This document shows, piece after piece, positions 46,471-59,634 of a stretch of 64,000 nt of DNA. The translations under genes were made by a program, and so were the position numbers. The notes below the pieces were generated by a model. The model was given only the letters and a program-made list of their open reading frames with translations. It did not search any database and was not told the DNA's origin. Numbering within the stretch: position 1 is the stretch's first letter; each line of letters begins with the position of its first letter. The stretch lies in contig NC_031479.1 in assembly GCF_000006565.2 (NCBI RefSeq), forward strand, positions 1,798,001 to 1,862,000, given 5' to 3'. Origin of the DNA: Toxoplasma gondii ME49 (Eukaryota > Apicomplexa > Conoidasida > Eucoccidiorida > Sarcocystidae).

Positions 46471-47334
46471 ATGAAGTTTATTTGCCTGGTGGCAGTTGGC
46501 GTTTTGCCTACCCTGAGGACAGCGGCGCAGCGGGCTCCGGTAAGTCCCTGCCCTTGCATCATTACGCTCTGTGGCTACATAAAATTCACAGAATGGCCCC
46601 GTCCCGTACAAATTTCCAGAACGACGGGGAGCACTCGCTCCTCCTCCGCCTCGCTCGCTATCGCTTCAAGGTACATGCAAACGCTACCCGACTTGCTTGA
46701 GACTTACGCCGAACATTCTGCGTGCACTTTCGTGTGAAGCAGCAACTCCGTCACAGCCGGCACCTCTGACGGTTTTCCCCAGGACCGGTCACGCGCTACC
46801 AACTTATTTCCCACATGACGACTACGAACGAGCGAAACGTGAACTAACGGAAAAAGGTAGAGACTCTCAGTGATCTAAACTACGATCTTGTTGGAATGCC
46901 AGGTGTTGTTCGTTGCACCGCAGAAATGAAAACAGAGAAGACTCCCCCTCCATGCCAACCGACTGGTAAGCGATATTCTGAATATGGATGGACGCCGATG
47001 CGCCATGTTAGTTTAGGGCAGCTATGCACGGGCAGCCAGTGGCAGGGTTGAACCAGAGAAGCATCGAAAGCAGCACAGTCATCCATTCTGAAACTGGACC
47101 GTATGGGTGAGACCGATTGTTTTCCCTTTCAAAGGGGTACCTGAGAATCTCCCGCGATTCAGCTATGTGACCGACGCCCCACCTGCGCGGACGAAGACAG
47201 TCAGCCTCATTCCCCCGCCACCGATATTCCCAAAAAAAGAGGCTCCTCCACCGCTCCCAAATGTCCGAACGCTTGGCGAAGTGATGGGAGGATTCCTAGA
47301 AAAAGCCGCAACCGTGCTTCCTCCTCACCACTGA
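46471..47334 (+). CDS. Small secreted proline-rich protein
   Basis: No family recognised. Exons 46471-46539, 46592-46670, 46743-46856, 46924-46965 and 47135-47334 join in phase (167 residues). Using alternative acceptors at 46620 and 46757 for exons 2 and 3 also keeps the frame (153 residues). Exon 1 encodes a typical signal peptide, MKFICLVAVGVLPTLRTAAQ, with likely cleavage after A-A-Q or R-A. The mature part is rich in proline (TEKTPPPCQP, SLIPPPPIFPKKEAPPPLP), has one acidic/basic stretch (PHDDYERAKRELTEKG) and ends LEKAATVLPPHH. There are no membrane segments after the signal peptide. In a coccidian such a product would enter the secretory pathway and could reach dense granules, the vacuole or the cyst wall. 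The destination is inference only. Confidence 0.65.
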
Positions 47335-48444
47335 GTACTTTACATTTTCAGCCTTGCGTGCTCTACATTTCTAAGCAGATACTGAAACCGTGTACGGCTT
47401 GACCGACATAGATTCGATCTCTTTGGGCGGCCGTAGTACTGCACGACTATGTTTATCCTCAGCAAAAACACCACCAGAACTGAAGCAGGAGTATAGGATG
47501 ACAACGCGAAGACGATAGAGTGGATCCCCGCCTGCGTTCCGCTGGCTGTCTCCACGTTTATTCGCTGCTGCCTCTGGCCACTTCAGTTTCATGAGGTCCA
47601 TTTCCTGCACCGTCTGACACAGCAGCAGAGCGCAGTCTCTTTTCCTCTTATCGCCTGAATCAGATCACTGACAACGTTGTAAGACAATATGCACCGTAGC
47701 CAGGCGCATGCTGCTGTTCAGTGACAAACTGGCAATGATGGATGATAACAGTGTGGCTGCAAGGCAACAATGCCGTCTACGGCTTCTCTCGCCGTACCCT
47801 TCACAGAACATTTCCTTCGAAGACGCTAAACATGCCGAAGATTTCCAGCAAGAACGCAACGTTCTCCGTTCACATCTGTGTCCAACGGCCTTCTATGGAA
47901 GTCTCTCTTCACCGTCCGTGCATCGCTGCGCCGCATGCAACTCGGCGCGGAATTGGCAACGTGTGCATGTCCCTTGGGATGGAATATCTCCCAGGCAGTT
48001 GCGCAAATGCTCGGTGCACACGAGATGAGAAACGAGCTAATTTTAATGACTATTTTCGTTCCGTTTTCTCAGGGATACTTGAATAATGTGCGCGAACTCC
48101 TCACAGGCTTCTCTTTCACACTGCGAGGAGGTCGGCGCTCGTAGCGGTTTCCCAACCCGTAGAGTCTCGGACTGATCGTGCAAAATCGCTTGTTGAATTA
48201 TTTTATTTAGCGGAACGTAGTGTGCGCATTTCGGTTGTTGGAGCGTGGCTCTTTAGTGTTGTCCCGCCGTGTGTCTGTACCCGTTTCCGATGCGTGTTAC
48301 GTCGGCAGCAAGGCTTTCTGCCGCGGACCCTCCGTGAAAAGGGTCTCCGGGTCTGTCGGAGTCTCGAGCTTCCGCATCTCTCGTTGTCCTGCTAGCTCAG
48401 TTTTTCAAAAATCCTGAATGCTGGCTTAGCTCCTGTGTGACCCG
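47335..48444. other. Intergenic region
   Basis: Plain sequence without microsatellites. Short open frames on both strands (plus 47708-48028, minus 47610-47371) have no supporting motif. The right end should hold the promoter of the large gene at 48445. Confidence 0.5.
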
Positions 48445-51400
48445 ATGAGTCTGTGTGCGTGTCCAGTCTCGGGGCGTCCACACCCCTCTACGTTGCTCAG
48501 GCAGTTTGCTGATCCTCGAGGCCGTGCACTGTCCTGTTTCGCCGTCGCCGAAACGCAGGGTCTCATCGCAGTGTGCACCGAACCTTATGACCGACAAACT
48601 CAGCGATTGCTCAGCAAAGCGTACTGGCGGACTCCGGCAGAGTCTACCCCGAGCTGCTGCCTTCCAGGAGACATCTCTGGAGGGTTTCCCGTGAGCGGCG
48701 GCGGCACCGAGCAGCTGGTACCAGTCGAGAATGGAACTCCACCAGCCTCTTTGTTGGGTGTGTCTGGCAAGCGGGGCACTTTTAAGCTGTCCGCCCTGAC
48801 CGGGATTCCGGCGAAACAGCCGGGAAAACCGCTTAATGCCACGCAAGGAATTCCCGACCCGGCCTCGCGAGTCGACTGCCAGCCTGCGTTGGCGAGTCAC
48901 GGTCGAGACGCTGTCTCCGGAGAAGAAAAAACTCTTGCAGAGATCCTAGAAGTGCAGCGCCAGCACAATAGATGCTTCGACGACCCTGATCGGTGTGGTC
49001 GTTGCATCATTTTCCTCGACAGCCGCTCGCTGCTTCCGTTGAGAGAAGTTGTGATTGGCGACATGCCTGACAGCTGCGTGAACAATTTGATTTGTTGCTG
49101 CTGTTGCGGGGGTTGCGATGCGGGCCTGTGTCGCCTCTGCTGCTCGCCGCTCTACTCGGAAACTTCACGGAGAAACTCTATTTCTGCGACCAGTCAGGAG
49201 GCGCCAGAGTATTGTAGTGTGAACTGCCCGGAAACTGATCAGGCGAATTTCCCCGGCCCACATCATCGTTCGCGTAGAAATCTCTCGACTTTTCCGGGAG
49301 CTTCGCAGGAAGTTGATCGCGACCAGTCGCCTTCCGCGCCGCCGCTGCGAAGGAGTGAAGCCGCCTGCACCCCTCAGGATAAATCCGCAGCGGAGACTCG
49401 GGAAACCCCTCTGTTTTTCGGTCGAGGTGACGGGCCAGACTTTTTTCATTGCACCTCCCTCTCTTTCGCATGCAAAGATCAACTCGTTTGCGCCGTGTCC
49501 CCTTTCGCCGGCGTCAAAGTCCTCCAACTCGGCGAACTGCCTGTGTTTGCCCAAGACTGTCGCGTCGATGGCTCGACGGCGTGTGGAGATCCCGGGTGTA
49601 CATACACTCGGTCCGCAGCTCAGGCTCCCGAGAACGGGGGCGCTTTTCCAGCGCTCGTGTCCTTCGACATCGAGGGTCGGTTCCCTCGCCTTCTCGCCCA
49701 CCTCGAGTTCGTCCCGAGTTTCGCTTCAGTGCCTGCATGCCTCGAAGAATTCCACCTGCTCGACGCGGGCGTCTTAGAGACCAGGGAGCAGCAAGAAGCT
49801 CTGATCAGTCGGCTGTGGACCCTCGACAGCTGGCCGGGTCCTTCGTGCTGTGGCTCCGCAGGCGCCGGAGAGCGCCTCGAGCACAGTACGACTTCTGAGG
49901 TTTCCTCGCGCTTTCTCGGGCCCTGTATGTTTCTCGACTTTCTAGTCCACTTTCGCGGCCAAGCACCAGTGCGTCTGGTTGTGGATGTGACTCGAAGAAA
50001 TCGCGTGCTTCGCTGCGTGAGTCTCTTGCCCCGCAACCTGCTTCTTCTCTGTTGCGTGCCTTCACGTGAAGAGCCTGCCTCGCTCGCGACCCCTCTCGAG
50101 GCCCAGGAGAGCGGCGAGGGAGAAAGCAACAGAAGCGGAAACGTAGCGCTCCGCGGCGAGAGCCTGTCTTCCCTCTCGCTGGATCCAAGCGCGCATGCGT
50201 GCGTACCGGCGTCTCCGCACTGCGCAGAAACCTCGTCGCCCCGGGACTCGGGGGTCGCTTCCCTGCCAGCGGTGTCCTGCCTCTCTGGTTCCCCGTCCCT
50301 GCCGTCTGCTTCTGCATGCTCGCCTACTGCTTCTCCGGCTTCCTCGCCTTCTGCTTCAGCCTCGCTGCAGGTCTTCCCTTGTCCCTTGCCGCTGAAGAAG
50401 AGGCGCAGCGTACCTCACAAAGGGGGACAGGTTTCCGAAGCGAACGAAGGTGAGCTCGCGGCCACTCCTGCGCATGCAGTCTTTCCTTGTGCAGGTTCGT
50501 TTCTGCCGGCGAAGAAGGCAGGAGAGGCCAGAGGCGAGCGGCGCGTGCATTCGGGCTTCGCTCCATCGCCTTCCTCTGTCAAAAGCAGCGGCTCGCAGCC
50601 TGCAACCGCGACGCATGCAGTCACTGCCCGAGACTTCGAAGAGGGAACCTGGAAAGTGAAGGAAGGCGTGCGCTTCCCTCTCACCGTCTTCAAAAAGAAA
50701 GAAGACTTCCGTCTTAGACTGACTGCCGGCATCCATGTTACAGAACATGCCCCTGTCAGAGATGCCACAAACTCTGGAACCCATGCCCCCAATTTTTCAT
50801 CTACTGCTTCCTCATTTCCCTTCGCTTCACCGTCTGGTGTCGGGAGCTCTGGAGGACAAGAAACCGACGAGGGGACGGCCGCGAGGGGAACGGATTACAG
50901 CACAACGGCTGCATTTGTTCCAGAGAAATCGTTCAGTCACTTGGAGGCGGACTTTCCCGTGCATGCATTTCAGCAGCTGCTCCTTTCTCAAAAACACACC
51001 GGGAAGGCGAAGGTGGGGGAAACAACGGGAGATAAAAAGGTGAGCCTCCTCCCGCTCGCTCGCTCCCCAGACGGTGTACCTACACTGGCCGATGTCGAGC
51101 CAGGTGTATGCGCACCTGGGAGGGCGGAGCATCTAAGGGGGCCCCGCCAGGCTGTCGTCTCCTGCTCGCCGCACGTCGCGGGAGAAGGCGGCGCTGCGAG
51201 CGATGACAGCTCTGAAGAGGCGTCTTGTGAAGACGAGTCTGGGGACGAGAGAGAGGGCGAAGGCCATCCGGAGGAAGAGTGGCTTGTCGCTCTCGCGCTC
51301 CCTAACGCTCTCGTCGTCGTCGTCGATCTGCACCACAGAGTCGTGGCGAGGTGAGACGTCAGTCGTCAAGAGAACGAGAACTGGGAGAAGTAAAGCAGCC

Positions 51401-54400
51401 AGGACACAAGACTTCGAGTCATGCAAAGAAGCGCGCGAGATGGCGGGAGAACGGGGAGCAGAACACGGAACCTGTGACTGTGGTTTACAGTATTTCAGTA
51501 AAAGTGTCTTAAGTGCAAAATATAATGCTCTTTACTCTATAGCAATACTGGAGGATATCCCGAGTGATGCGATTTAGCTCATCCTCCTGTGAACTCAGCA
51601 GGTCTGAGACCTCCGCGCGCGTGCAGAAACGTAACAGATAGGCAGTGAGTGGACGTGTACAACTCGGTGTGGGTCTGGCGGTGGAAGACACACAGTAATC
51701 GGGAGACAGAAAAGACATCAGAAGGCGTCGGTTGTTCCCCTTTCTCGTTCTTGCGAAGGAACAGCTCGTTGCCTTATTTTCTGCCTTCGTCGCGTCGTCC
51801 GTTATCGTCCAAGTGGACATTCCTCCATGTTTACTTCCGGTTTCGTTTTCTTCTCTTCCCGTGCACCGCGCCGTTTCCGCTCTGCTCTGGGTATTGCCCT
51901 GCTTTGCTTCTCTGCGTCTCAGGCACAAATTCGGTCTGTCGAAGTCGGCGCCCTTCGACCGCCTGACGTCCCAACGGGAAGGCCGCTTTCTTCTGGCGTG
52001 GAAGGAGCGGTTTTGTTCTGTGTTGGAACTCATCGACGAGTTGGAGGGGTCGCCGCTGAACCGCCACGGAGATGGCTCTAGACATGGAAGGTCGTCCTTC
52101 TTCTCCTCGCCTTTCTACGCGCCCTCCGGGAGTCTCTGGAGAAGGTTCTGGAAACAGAGACCGCCCAAGTCTCCTCCCGCCGCCCTCAGTCCCACGGCTG
52201 CGGTCTCCGCGCTTTCCAAGGAGACGATGAACGAGCAGATAAGCACCCTTCTTCCAGACACTCTTGCTTCAGACACTCTTGGCAGAGGCTCTGCGGGCTT
52301 CTCCTCCACTCATTCCGTGTCGCCTGCGGTGCGCCCACCGCTCCGGCTGCGACTGCATCTGGAGCTTCCAGTCGGGGCGCGGTTCGGCCACAGCGGAAGC
52401 AAAGTGGAGAGATTTGTCACTTTTGCTTTTTCGCAAGATCCCTTTCTGAGCTGGCTAGTCGTCGTGTCGCGGCGCGGCGTGGTGAGGAGCTCTGTAGTTT
52501 TCTCGCGGTGGGTTCGCGGGTGTTTTGGACGGAAAAACGAGCTCTGCGGCGAGGCGCGAGACGGGGTTCTGGCGACCGTACCGTGGAAGATGTGTGCCGC
52601 ACGTTGGAAGGGCAGAGGGGGTTTCAAAAAAGCAAACAGGTCGTTCTGTATGTTCAAAGAACCGTCAGTGTCCTTGCAGCATTTCGAGTGATGCAGTGTG
52701 GTTGCTGCTTGCCAGCTCCGAGTTCTCCTGTGTTAGCAGAGCACAGCTACGATGATCCTTCAGAGTGTCGAAAAGATCCCCTGACGAACTGGTCGGCCGC
52801 CGGGCTTCTCCTCAGTGTCGGTACACCTCACCGGGCGCGTGCCGGAGGGCCCTCGCGGCTCGGCTGTCTAGACACCCCACCGCGCCAGCGAATCTCGCTA
52901 TGTGTGCATTTCGACTTCTCGGTGTTGGGGTGCTGTGCTGAATTCTTCAGAACGAACATCTGATGTACCTCATCGATCTCCAGGCTCAAGAACAGCGAGG
53001 CGGCTGTCTCGGTCCTGAACTTTTCCTCGACACAGCGATGCTTCCCGTCCCTTCCCAGGCAAGTTCCGTTTGTTTCTCTAGGCTTGTGGACCTCTCCGCT
53101 TGCCGTGCATGCGTTTCTTGCAGCCAACTGTCTCGGAGGCTCTAACGCCTTAGGAACACGCGTGTGATCCGCACCACGACAGTCTCCACTGGCGCAAGGA
53201 AACTACCGTGGCTGGCCCGACAGTTCATTGCCGGCGTGAAGCACTTACAGATTCTAGGAAGATCACGGGGTTGACTCTCTCACATCACTGTCAGATTCAG
53301 GAGAGAAAACCATGGTTTTCATCGTTTTCGGAGGCTTCCACGGCTCGTGCCTTGTGCTTCCGGTGCTGTCGAGAAAGCCCGCTGTTCCACCTGTTGCTTC
53401 TTCGCAGGAAGGCAAGCTGCTCCTTCCTTTGGAAGGCGAACGTTTTGTGACCTTGGTGCCAATGTCTCGTGTGTTTCTCCGTGCTCGCAAAGCTGTCTCG
53501 AGGGTCGTTCCAGTGCGGTTGAACAGCCTCGCCCATGGCGCCTTTTGACTCGCTTGCAGGCTCCCACACACACGGGTCTCCCGCCCTTCGTTTCTGCTTA
53601 AACTTTGCTTCGAGTCCATCCGTGCCTTCGTCTTGCTTCGTTTCTGCGCTCTGTCCCTTTCTTCCACTTCCAACTTCTGTTTCTTTCCCTCGCATCGTCC
53701 ACTTTCGCTTCTTCTCTATGTATCTCCTCGTTCCTCATTCCATCTCTGTCCTTTTCAGCGTTGCACGCTTCTCTGTGAACCCTATCACCCTATCTTCTCG
53801 CCTCCTTTCTTCTGATTGTTCCCCTCTTCTGCGTTTTTCTCAGATGGAATGGCTGCCGTTGACGGCCTCGGATCTCTTGGTATTGCCGAGTCACCGTCGC
53901 TTCCTCGCCGTGTTGACAGACTCTAGTGCCCCGCATCAGGAGGAGGCATTTGTTGCGCCGTACGTACACTTCAGTCGGCTGTCGAGCAACCGCGAGCATC
54001 TCTGTCGCGTGATGGACTTCGACCGCGGCAGCACAGACGGCAGTTGCTCTGGAAACTCTGAGGAAAGCTCTGAGGAAAGGTCTGAGGAAGGAGGAAGTGA
54101 CGATGAAAGCGAGGCGGCGTTCGCCTTCTCGCCCTTCGCTCTGCCCTCTGGGTGGAGGCGGCGGAGACTGGGCGACCGAATGGGGAGGCAAGGAAAACTT
54201 ACTTTTTCCGCTTCGGGAGGAAACGAAGAGACGCACGAGTCCTCGGCGATGAGAGGCCAAGTTTACTTAGCCGAGACACACAGTAAAGCAAGCAGAAAAA
54301 AGGCGTACCGGCGACTGCGGGAGAGACAGCGGAGATGCCTAGAAGCCGCAGGCCTCGACCCCCGACTGCACGCAAACCTGGAAGAAAAATTGTTCTACCA

Positions 54401-57183
54401 ACCTCTCGAGGTGCTCCGGAACCTCCAACAAGCTCCAGCCAACTGCTGGGCCACTCCCGAAGACATCGAACGCTGGAAGGAAGAAGAAAGAGAAGAAGAG
54501 ACAGAAGGAGGGAGAGAACGGCAGAAAGAAGGAGACGAAAGAAAAGAACGCGGAGGAGGTGAAAGTGCGGCGGACGTGGAGCTGAGGGACACAGAATTCC
54601 TTCGCGCTGGTAGGAGGCGATGGTTTGGTGTCTTTTTCATCTGTGGAGATATCTGCTCCACATGCCTCTTGTTTGAGGGTCGCCTGTTCGTGTAGACTAG
54701 AGTCTCTTCTCGTGGAGCAAGTGCGAGCCAGAAGCGCCTGCTTGAAGCCTGCTGCAGTGCGAAGAAAGCTGGATGTTCTGCAGCTGTCGCGTGGAATGTC
54801 GGTGTTGCTCTGTCGTTACATACCTACCAAAAAGCAGTACAATTTAGAGCAAGTGCAGAGGCTTTTGCCTACGAGGCATCATTCATAGACGCAGATGCCT
54901 CCGAGGCGGCAGACGGGACTCCGGAGGACGCCAGCGAAGATATGAGTGCAAATTTTCGCGAAGTCCATATGCTTGAGCACAGAGGCAGTCTCATCGGCAG
55001 GATAACCGGTTTCGAAAGCTGAACGGGGACTTTGTGGTCGATTTCCATGACGGCATTTCGCCACAGAAAGAAGACGAAAGGAGAAAAAGGGACTTCATAG
55101 CTTGGACTAAACCACGGGAGACGCATGCATAGAGTCTTCATCTCGCTTTCTTTTTTTCTTCCCAGGTAGACAGTCCTGCCACTCTGGTTTCGTTCTCTGT
55201 CGCGGGTTCTCCTCCCTCCTCTGCGGACCCCGTGTTCACAGTGAAAAGGCAGGAACCAATTGCGTTTATCCCCGTATAATCCTGACGCATGCGCATCGCG
55301 TTCCGTGTCTGCTGCATGCAGGGCCGACGCACGAGCCACCACCAGCTTCTTCCTGTCGCTCTGAGGCCTGTTCCTTCTCTCGCTTTTGTGCGAGGTTCGG
55401 AGGCTATGAGACATCGACTTGTGCAAATCGCAAGAAGATTCTCGGTCACCTGTACGCTTCGTACCGCCGGAACGCTGGACCTCCGCGGTCTCTGTCCTCT
55501 CAATCGAACAACTTGAGTGTTCACTCTGTGTCGACAGCGGAGGCAGCAAACGCAGCAGCCACCGTGGCGTTTCGACAAGCGATGCTTCTGTTCAACAACG
55601 ACCACTGCCAGCCGGTGTACTGGCTAGCTGGGCGCTTCGGGCCTTCTGGGTCCGATACTACGACATCTGTTGAGTCTGTGGCGCGAGCTGTGGAGTCTTA
55701 CCACAAGCGAGGCGAGATCTGCCACCGGTCTTCTCCGCAGCGGCTGCCTTCTTCACGAGCGTCCCTCTGTGACTTCCAGGGAGAGAGGGAAGAGCCGGTC
55801 GCTTCGAAGGAACGCGGTCCTTTGCTTCCCTTCGGTTCCAGGCCGCTCGTCGGAGGACTGAGGAATTGCTTGAGCGTCGGAGACGCCATTGGGGCCTGGC
55901 ACATGGTCAACGTTTCCCTGCAGTCCGCCGCGGCGGGGCAGGGGGAAGAACTACGACAACTGTGGAGGAGAAAGGAGAGAGGAGCGGGGAAGACAAGGAG
56001 ATCTACAGGCGGGGGCGATGAGACAGAGCGGGAGACAGAGAGAGAGCGCAAAGGCCAGGAGACAGCCGCTGGCTCTCAGTGGCTTTATGCACCGACGCTA
56101 GAGGTGGAGGGAGGAAGCCTGGGAGCGAGTCGGGGCATCTGCTACTCCGTCACGACTTCGAAGAAGAGTGAAACGGAAGAGATGCCGAGACACGTGGATC
56201 GTGAGAGGACGAGCGCAAGTTACCTGGAGGCAGAAAAGGAGAACGGAAGCTGGGAGTTACGTTCGGAGGCAAAGGGCTTGAAAGGTTTAGTGGGGGAGGC
56301 CGGCGCACCCGTGAAAAAGTCAAAAATGACTTATGCGATGAAATTCCCTCGCGTAGCAGGCCGCCTAGCTCACGCTCTTGAGAAACTCGACAGAGAGAAC
56401 AGGGAGACAGCTGTGGAGCACAGGACGAAGAGACAGGGATTACCGGATGTTTCCTTGTCACCGCGTGTCTGCTCACCGGATGTAACGGGTGAAAGTGCCA
56501 CTGCAGCTCGCTGTGTTTACAGTGCACGATCTGCGTTGAGTGATGAGGAAAAGGTGACAGGGGAAGTTGAAAGCCACAGAAAGGGAGAATCCTCGGTATC
56601 TGATAAATCGGCGTCGGAAGGACTCGCAGCGAGTGAAACGAGAGACCCCAGAGAGGCAAGACAACGCGATTTGAAATGCGAACGAGACACGCTTTGGGGG
56701 AAAGAGGAGAAGGGTAGAGTCGCCAGTTTGACAGAGAGGGTCGGTGAAAACGATCTCGCTCAACACACAATGAGAGGTGGCCTCGCGGACCGGGGGAAAA
56801 TAGAACTCGATAACTGCGCTGCCGAAGACGACCAAAAAGCGTTGATGAAAAGGCTGCTGTTGATACGAAACTCGGTTTCGTTTGATGCCTTCGCTCCTCC
56901 TCTCAGACATCGACGGCGGGAGCTGCCTTCGAATGTCACTGCGGCGGACCTGCACGGTTCTGGGGGGGCGACGGGGGAAACGGAGCTTTTCAGCGAGCAT
57001 GAAAAGCCTGGAAATGAAGCGGAATGCGGCGACGGAGGCGGCATCCCCGAGAGAGAATTGCGGAAAAAAGAGCTAACCCAGGAAGACGTCGCGAAGGAAC
57101 GCTTGAGAGGAGCAGAACCTGCACTCCTGGGCGGGAAAAAGTATCCAAACATCTGGAGAATTGCGATTTTTTCGCCTGAGTGA
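48445..57183 (+). CDS. Large protein, possibly Rab3GAP regulatory-subunit (RAB3GAP2) like
   Basis: Exon model: 48445-51350, 51923-52481, 52640 to an unresolved end (a GTGATG at 52688 fits the phase), 52951-53058 (GC donor), 53408 to about 53480, 53844-54609, 54703 to about 54945, and 55322-57183 with the stop. Most junctions match in phase. Exon 1 has a Cys cluster (NNLICCCCCGG, residues about 213-223), long Ser/Pro-rich and acidic stretches, and ends WLVALALPNALVVVVDLHH. Then RHKFGLSKSAPFDRL, LVVVSRRGVVVLYVQR, LAAFR and HLMYLIDLQ follow in the order that human RAB3GAP2 has VRFGLPDS, FLVIYAPRRGILEVW, VGAFNVG and ICLVDP. The rest includes a Glu-rich coiled region near 54.5 kb and LLFNNDHCQPVYWLAGRFG. 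If the match holds, the role would be in Rab GTPase control of membrane traffic. This is a remembered resemblance, not an alignment. Confidence 0.6.
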
Positions 57184-58857
57184 GGTGCAGGGACACTCGA
57201 GCCTGCCATCGAACGAGGCAGAGCAGGAACATTTGAACTTTTTATTGTACGAGTTTTTGCGCGGCTCAAGAAGTGTACCCGCACAGATCTTCACATTCGA
57301 CAGCAAAACCAGTGGACACACATCTTGTACGGAACCTGGAAATCGGCAGGCAATTGCGGCTGCGAGTCGCGTGGCAAGAAACTGCGACGTTTCACAGGCG
57401 ACGAATCGTGACAACAGAACAGGGTGGTGGAATCTCCAGGAAGCGGCTTGGAGTCATACTCACTATTTCACGTACTACAGTGTGTCTATTTAGTCTTCAT
57501 TTCAGTCATACGAGCGTGAACACACAATATCACCGAATATAAGGGTAGAAGAGCTAATCAGTGTTTGCTAGTAAAAAAATTCCATGAGGTTCGCCTTCAT
57601 ACAGTTGGAGGGCGATGAGCTTTCTACTGCATATAGAGGCTGTAGTAGACTGACTGCGGATTGACCATTGAAGCAGCAACCTGATTAAGGTCAGCTTGCA
57701 GAAGACGGACAAATGTCGCATTCACTCCTGAGTGGAAATAGATTCAGATGACAGGGAAGGCATTTCAACGACACAAACGCAAGGTATTCTTGCTTCTAGA
57801 AAGCTCCGGAGGAACATTCGATCGCTTGTCGTCGGATTCAATGCCACGGCATCCTTCTGAGAGCAGCGGATGATTGGCACCCGAGTGCTGGGCAAGAACT
57901 GCTCAAAATGACTTTTTTCCGTGTGGGCATTTCAGTCAGCGTTGCGGACGCGTTGTCCGCTGCCAAACAGCTTTCCAGACACTCTTTGCAGCACGTTCGA
58001 TTCAGTTGTCCGGAGACCTTCTTTAAAGTACTTTCACTGAGTAAAAGTCTTTGCTCGCAGCAAACGGAAACTGATCTTTGGCTTCGATGGTTGCCATGGC
58101 GGTGAAGCCTGAAAGGATGATGCTGTCAATTGAGATGTCCCCTTGTCGATGCAAAAAGTGAGACAGACCTAGGTCGACAGGCCCGAGTCTGGATGGTGCC
58201 GTAGCGTGTTCCCCGTCTGGCATATGTTAGCATATGCTAGCATTAAACAGTTTCCTGTGTAAAGCTTGAATGTAAAATCTTCAACACGCCTTTTACCTAC
58301 GACAATACAAACGTGGCAAACCACCAGGCCAACCCGTAAAAACACATCCACCGGCATGTAGTGCACGGTAATTCTTTTTGAGGATTGGATTCATGGTGAC
58401 ACCTCCACGTACAGTTGCCACACTACTACCGGGTTTTTCACTGTACTTCATAGTCCGGACGTCGATCCGCACCGGACCTACGAATCATAATGAGGGCAAA
58501 AGCTGAACTCACGCTGCTACCGTCCAGTGACAACTGTCCCGAAACCTACTGGACGCAAGAAGTGAATTCAAAACTCCGTACGGTGGACTCCTCGGGAGAC
58601 GCACGTGTTCATGGCCAGACTTCCGTATTCGTGAGACTGGGAACACAAGAATCCAACAACTAACTAGAAACAAAACAGTGGATACCGGAGTGTCACCATT
58701 GTGTCTGACACCACGGCCCGTTGGGGTATGGTCAACGCTAACAGAAGAGTTCAGAAACTCCACAGACCTCAAGAGCCACTACACTTCAATGTGCTTTATA
58801 AACCAGTGGAGCTGAAAAACTGTAAAAAGCCTTTTTGAAAACGATCCCAATAATAAT
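57184..58857. other. Intergenic region before the tRNA cluster
   Basis: No supported gene and no microsatellites. It probably includes the 3' UTR of the preceding plus-strand gene. Confidence 0.5.
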
Positions 58858-58929
58858 TCCGCCGCCGGGACTTGAACCCGGGTCGCGCGGGTGAGAGCCG
58901 CGTATCCTAACCACCTAGACTACAGCGGA
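58858..58929 (-). tRNA. tRNA-Glu (anticodon CUC)
   Basis: A 72-nt cloverleaf on the minus strand. Acceptor stem TCCGCTG pairs with CGGCGGA (one G-T pair). The D arm holds AGTCTAGGTGGTTAGGATA. The anticodon stem-loop is CGCGG-CTCTCAC-CCGCG with anticodon CTC. The T arm is CCGGG-TTCAAGT-CCCGG. No intron. A run of four T lies about 17 nt downstream on the minus strand and can serve as the polymerase III terminator. The sequence is identical to the copy at 59635-59706. Confidence 0.96.
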
Positions 58930-59057
58930 TGTTTTCTGATTGGTGGATTACCACCAGAGAGGCACGAACACGCACCTAACAAACACAGCTGCGCCTGGTA
59001 CACAAGTCACTCAATAATCTGCAAGAGCCTTTTGAAGAAAAAGTATCCGTGTTTCAT

Positions 59058-59127
59058 ATAATGTAGAAATTGAACCCGGGTCACGCGGGTGAGAGCCGCG
59101 TATCCTAACTACCTATACTACAGCGGA
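59058..59127 (-). pseudogene. Decayed tRNA-Glu(CUC) copy
   Basis: The 5' acceptor strand, anticodon arm and one T-stem strand match the intact copies. The 3' acceptor strand and the outer T-stem strand are replaced by unrelated sequence, so neither stem can form. The D arm also has changes (CTATACTAC and TAACTACC on the plus strand). It sits between two intact copies and is unlikely to give a functional tRNA. Confidence 0.85.
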
Positions 59128-59634
59128 TGGATTGACCCATCCACTTTTCCTCAAACGATTTACGTTCTCATCCAGTTTATCCATATTTTCCACAGTGACC
59201 AATTCTGAAATCGCTTGCGTTTTCTCTCAAGTTCCATTTCCTCCACAGCAGCTCCATTATCGGACAAAAGTGGTCCAGGAGCCACCGAAGCATCGATAGC
59301 CCTGCAGCAACAGAAAGGACGGAAAACAATGATGTGATCCCATCTCTGGATGCTGTACACGGTTCCGCGCACAGAAATCGCCATATTCGCAATGCCTATG
59401 GCCAAACATTCGGTTCGGGAATACATGAGGCACACGAATCCACTGGCGGCTTGCGTACCGAATATGGGACACACAGGGGGCACCTGCAGCCATGACAGAC
59501 TGAGGATCACCAACCGGTGAGGCCCATACAAGTATTCCTGAGATGCGAAGAGAGAATGGAGCTGATCCGCATTGGACTTGACATAATGCAAAAATGATAG
59601 TGAGGGGAACGCAACAACGGAAACAAACGTATAT

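Noticed and set aside
59160..59591. 143-codon minus-strand frame inside the tRNA cluster
   Set aside because: Short, no motif and located between tRNA-Glu copies; most likely a chance frame.
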